Shown here in pieces: positions 61,639 through 64,000 of a stretch of 64,000 nucleotides of DNA. Below the pieces are notes generated by a model. It was not told the origin of the DNA and did no database searches. It was given only the letters and a program-made list of their open reading frames with translations. A program made the position numbers and the translations under genes. Within the stretch, counting starts at the first letter, position 1. Each line of letters begins with the position of its first letter. Origin of the DNA: an uncultured Collinsella sp. (GTDB lineage Bacteria; Actinomycetota; Coriobacteriia; Coriobacteriales; Coriobacteriaceae); assembly GCA_958427145.1 (NCBI GenBank), contig CAUAAZ010000006.1, positions 35,389 to 99,388 on the forward strand, given 5' to 3'.

Positions 61639-62034
61639 ATGCAAAAGCTCCTTGCGCAGATCATGAAATTTGGCGTCGTCGGTGTCATTGCCACGGTTAT
61701 CGACTTTGGCATTATGAATCTGCTCCACTACGGTCTGGGCCTCAACATCCTAATCGCCAACACCAGCGGCTTTATCATCTCACTCATCTTTAACTACCTC
61801 GCAAGCATGAAGTACGTGTTTGCGCACAAGGAAGGCATGAGCCGCCGCCGCGAGTTCATCATCTTTGTCGTGCTGTCCGTGATCGGTTTGGTGCTCAACG
61901 ACGGCATCGTGCTGGCGCTCAACGCCGGCCTGGGACTCGAGGCCAATATCGCCAAGATTTGTGCCACCGCGCTTGTCATGGTCTACAACTTTGTGACCCG
62001 AAAGATCTTCCTGGAGGGCGACGAGACAAAATAG
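61639..62034 (+). CDS. GtrA family membrane protein
   Basis: 131 residues with four membrane helices: FGVVGVIATVIDFGIMNLLHY, then ISLIFNYLASMKYVFAHKE, a third helix near LSVIGLVLNDGIVL and a fourth near ALVMVYNFVTRKIFLE. The GtrA core is the N(Y/F)xxxxxYVF block. GtrA proteins flip or help move lipid-linked sugars. The start at 61639 (MQKLLAQIM) has AAGGCAGG before it; a TTG at 61576 is possible. A paralogue follows at 62254. Confidence 0.88.
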   Translation: MQKLLAQIMKFGVVGVIATVIDFGIMNLLHYGLGLNILIANTSGFIISLIFNYLASMKYVFAHKEGMSRRREFIIFVVLSVIGLVLNDGIVLALNAGLGLEANIAKICATALVMVYNFVTRKIFLEGDETK

Positions 62035-62060
62035 CTCGAAACCCCTGCAGCATTACGGCG

Positions 62061-62100
62061 CCCACGGACGACGCGCACTCAGCGCAGTATCGTCCGTGGG
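62061..62100 (+). terminator. Hairpin between the two GtrA genes
   Basis: CCCACGGACGA (62061-62071) pairs exactly with TCGTCCGTGGG (62090-62100), loop 18; a TGTCGCTCGTTT tail gives only a weak terminator. Confidence 0.6.
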
Positions 62101-62253
62101 TGTCGCTCGTTTACGGGCAAATTTTCAACGTTTGCGGATTAGCTCTTGCAAATTTGACGAGTTCGTATAGTTCTTGGCAAAGCCCTTACGTTTCCCTTGC
62201 AAAAGCTCTAAAGTATCCTCTGCTCGATTCGTCAACGCATTGGATGTGATTAC

Positions 62254-62661
62254 GTGCGCAAGGCACTGGCACAACCTCATACTAAGCAATTCCTCAAGTT
62301 CGCTGTCGTGGGTCTTATCTCCTTTGGCATCGACTGGGGCATGCTCATTGCGCTCGTCGAGCTGTTCCATCTCGACTTTTTGATGAGCACCACGATCTCG
62401 TTTATCACGTCCGTCGTGGTCAACTACTGGCTCAGCATGAAGTACGTGTTCGACCACCGCGAGGGCATGAGCCGCAAGCGCGAGTTCACGATCTTCACCA
62501 TCCTGTCGGTGATTGGTTTGGGCCTCAACGACCTGTACATGTTTGTGGGCGTCACGTTTTTGAGCATCGGCTACCAGGCCATGAAGGCCATCGCCACGTT
62601 CCTGGTCACCTGGTACAACTACTTTAGCCGCCGCTTCTTCCTCGAAGGCGCGCAGTCGTAG
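62254..62661 (+). CDS. GtrA family membrane protein (tandem paralogue)
   Basis: 135 residues, starting at GTG 62254 in MRKALAQPHTKQFLKFAVVG. Same four-helix plan as the preceding gene: FAVVGLISFGIDWGMLIALV, FITSVVVNYWLSMKYVFDHREGMSRKREF, VIGLGLNDLYMF and ATFLVTWYNYFSRRFFLEG. The shared MKYVF(A/D)HxEGMSR(R/K)REF block, longer than the family core, shows recent tandem duplication. The ribosome site is weak. It ends before a strong terminator at 62687. Confidence 0.88.
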   Translation: MRKALAQPHTKQFLKFAVVGLISFGIDWGMLIALVELFHLDFLMSTTISFITSVVVNYWLSMKYVFDHREGMSRKREFTIFTILSVIGLGLNDLYMFVGVTFLSIGYQAMKAIATFLVTWYNYFSRRFFLEGAQS

Positions 62662-62686
62662 ACGGCCCAACATAATCTCGCTTCGC

Positions 62687-62725
62687 AGCCGGTTGGAATT
62701 CACGTTCCAACCGGCTTTTCTGTTT
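62687..62725 (+). terminator. Terminator of the GtrA pair
   Basis: AGCCGGTTGGAA (62687-62698) and TTCCAACCGGCT (62705-62716), loop 6, then TTTCTGTTT. Confidence 0.9.
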
Positions 62726-62773
62726 GCAGAGCCTGCCGAGGAAGGCGTACGAGGCAGGCTACAACGCCGGAAT

Positions 62774-62879
62774 GGGACGCAGTTTCCCCAAGAGCGCCGT
62801 TCCGGAAAGTGCATCCCAGATTGCAGCCTCAGAATGGGATGCAGCTTCCGCAACGCCGTCCTAGCGGAAGCTGCGTCCC
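62774..62879. repeat. Two tandem GGGAYGCAG hairpins next to an IS
   Basis: Unit 1: GGGACGCAGTTTCC (62774-62787) with GGAAAGTGCATCCC (62804-62817). Unit 2: GGGATGCAGCTTCCGC (62836-62851) with GCGGAAGCTGCGTCCC (62864-62879). Loops contain similar GCCGT motifs, and a partial third arm (AACGGGATG) follows. The arms differ by paired changes. Confidence 0.75.
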
Positions 62880-62942
62880 GGAATCAGTCAGCAGAACGGG
62901 ATGTGCGGGACCTCGGACGTTTTTCCGGACCATGCCCCGGCG

Positions 62943-63944
62943 CTATGCCGCATAGCCCCTCTCCTCGCGATACTCCCTAATGGTCTTCCATCCTAGGTCC
63001 TTCTTGAGCTTGCCGTCCCTGTACCACTCGATATATTCGCCGAGCAGCCGGGAGAACTCGTCGAACGGCACGCCGGTCCAGTCCCTGCCCTCGAAGAAGT
63101 CACACTTGAGCGTGCCGAAGAACCCCTCGGCGCGCGCGTTGTCGGGGCTCCGGGCCCTCCTCGACATCGAGCGCACCACCCCGGGGCCGCACGCCTCGCG
63201 CCACTCGCGCCCCATGTAGACGGCGCCGCCGTCGGTGTGCACCGTGAGAGGCCGCCCCTCCGTCGGGCCGACTATCCCCACCAGGTCCCTGAGCATGCCG
63301 ACCATCAGGTCCGAGTCGGCGTGGACCGAGACCCTCCAGCAGATCGGCCAGCCGTCGAAGCAGTCGATCGCCGGCGACAGGTACGCCCTGTACCCGTCGA
63401 GCCTGAACTCCGTGACGTCGGTGACCACGAGCAGGCCGGGCGCGGCGGCGCGGAAGTCGTGCGTCCCGTCCCCGCGCAGGGGGACGTTGGCCGGGCGCTC
63501 CGCGAGCTCGCCCCTGTAGCTGCAGTACCTCGCCCTCCTGCGCATCTGCGCCGCCTTTCGGGCGACCAGGCCCTCCTCGCGCATGATCCGGCGCACGACC
63601 TTCTCGGACGCGACGACGGGGGTCTCGGCGTCCCCGGGCGCGAGCGCGCGCCACGAGACGGGCTCGCCGGGCCCCCTCCTGAGGTCGGCGGTCACGGACT
63701 CGGGCCCGTAGGCGCCGCCGCTCGCCTCGAACGACGCGCGCACGCGCTCCCTGAGCGCGGCCTTGGGGTCGGGCCTCGAGATCCTGGACGCCTGGTCAAG
63801 ATAGGTGCTCTTCGGGATCGACAGGGTCCTGGTCACGTCCGCGAGCCTCACCGCCGGCGAGAGCCTCCTCGCCGCCTCTCCCGCCCTGTGCTTCTCCTCG
63901 TTCGTCAAAGAGCCAGGGCCTGGTGCTTTTAGGACGTCCAACAC
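62943..63944 (-). mobile_element. IS3-type transposase (OrfB-like DDE integrase domain)
   Basis: 333 residues from a GTG at 63944: helical start SLTNEEKHRAGEAARRLSPA, HTH_21-like region, then a core RNase-H fold with VVTDVTEF (first D), TVHTDGGAVYMGREW (second D) and NARAEGFFGTLKCDF (E, the DDE triad), plus KKDLGWKTIREYREERGY at the end, typical of IS3/IS150 OrfB. The upstream OrfA, if present, lies beyond the window. An A4 run (CCTAAAAGC, about 63929) in the overlapping frame could support -1 frameshifting, as in IS3 elements. The terminal repeat was not found. Confidence 0.85.
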
Positions 63945-64000
63945 CGCCAGGTGTTAGCGTCAATGTAATTTTCACCATTTCCACCAACGCATTTTCGCCA

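Noticed and set aside
63796..63987. Second minus-strand frame overlapping the transposase start (MVEMVKITLTL...)
   Set aside because: Could be the end of an OrfA read by -1 frameshifting, but its sequence does not resemble OrfA and the rest lies outside the window.

Overview
The window is a high-GC bacterial chromosome segment with short intergenic gaps, purine-rich ribosome sites (AAAGGAGG type) and some TTG/GTG starts. It is most like a member of the Coriobacteriia, probably a gut Collinsella. The reasons are the gene content (ATP-type PEP carboxykinase, class III fructose-bisphosphatase, several DegV proteins, a bile-acid-type 12-alpha-hydroxysteroid dehydrogenase) and the dense small palindromic repeats. 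The genus is inferred, not proven.

Layout. 1-5.7 kb: truncated prolyl aminopeptidase, proB, pncB, a proline/alanine-rich membrane protein, tRNA-Ala(CGC) and a PflA-like radical SAM protein. 5.8-6.0 kb: a structured RNA that fits 6S RNA. 6.2-16.7 kb: a WecA-type sugar-phosphate transferase, trpS, an alkyltransferase-like gene, DegV, MarR, a B3/B4 protein, pckA, a polysaccharide flippase and a phosphoesterase. 17-24.6 kb: a K+/H+ antiporter, serC-serA, an M20 peptidase, a degenerate DUF1015 protein and two histidine phosphatases. 24.7-34.4 kb: a nitroreductase behind an iron-box-like site, a frameshifted HdeD gene, YaiI, a 10-TM metal exporter, a DnaQ-like exonuclease, an AT-rich island with a nuclease-like orphan and a MITE-like element, then an ArsR-controlled metal-efflux operon and a DtxR-family regulator. 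34.5-41 kb: HAD phosphatase, ABC-F protein and pstSCAB. 41-46 kb: dipeptidase, HAD, DegV, a YafQ/DinJ-type toxin-antitoxin pair and a LOG protein. 46-53.4 kb: tgt, queA and queH of the queuosine pathway, with the 12-alpha-HSDH and a coiled-coil membrane protein between them. 53.5-64 kb: a methionyl-tRNA synthetase-like protein, RsmB-type methyltransferase, a 56-residue membrane protein, a TIM-barrel-like protein, a DegV pseudogene with an amber stop, fbp, two GtrA proteins and an IS3-type transposase running toward the window end.

The most unusual content is between the genes. I count several families of short structured repeats: six AACCACCACAAAG hairpins, five loci of TGCCGGCA/AACGTCCC units, two copies of a 31-bp TGATT...AATCA unit, two GGTGAAAT/ATTCCACC hairpins, and two copies (47700-47874 and 50820-50992) of a roughly 175-nt element. 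The two 175-nt copies share short conserved blocks, while four of their stems keep pairing with different bases. That element lies directly behind the stop codons of the 12-alpha-HSDH gene and queA and is the best candidate here for an undescribed structured RNA or DNA element. Other unexplained structures are a 129-bp near-continuous hairpin after the metal ATPase and two inverted-repeat-bounded elements at 15.7 and 30.7 kb.
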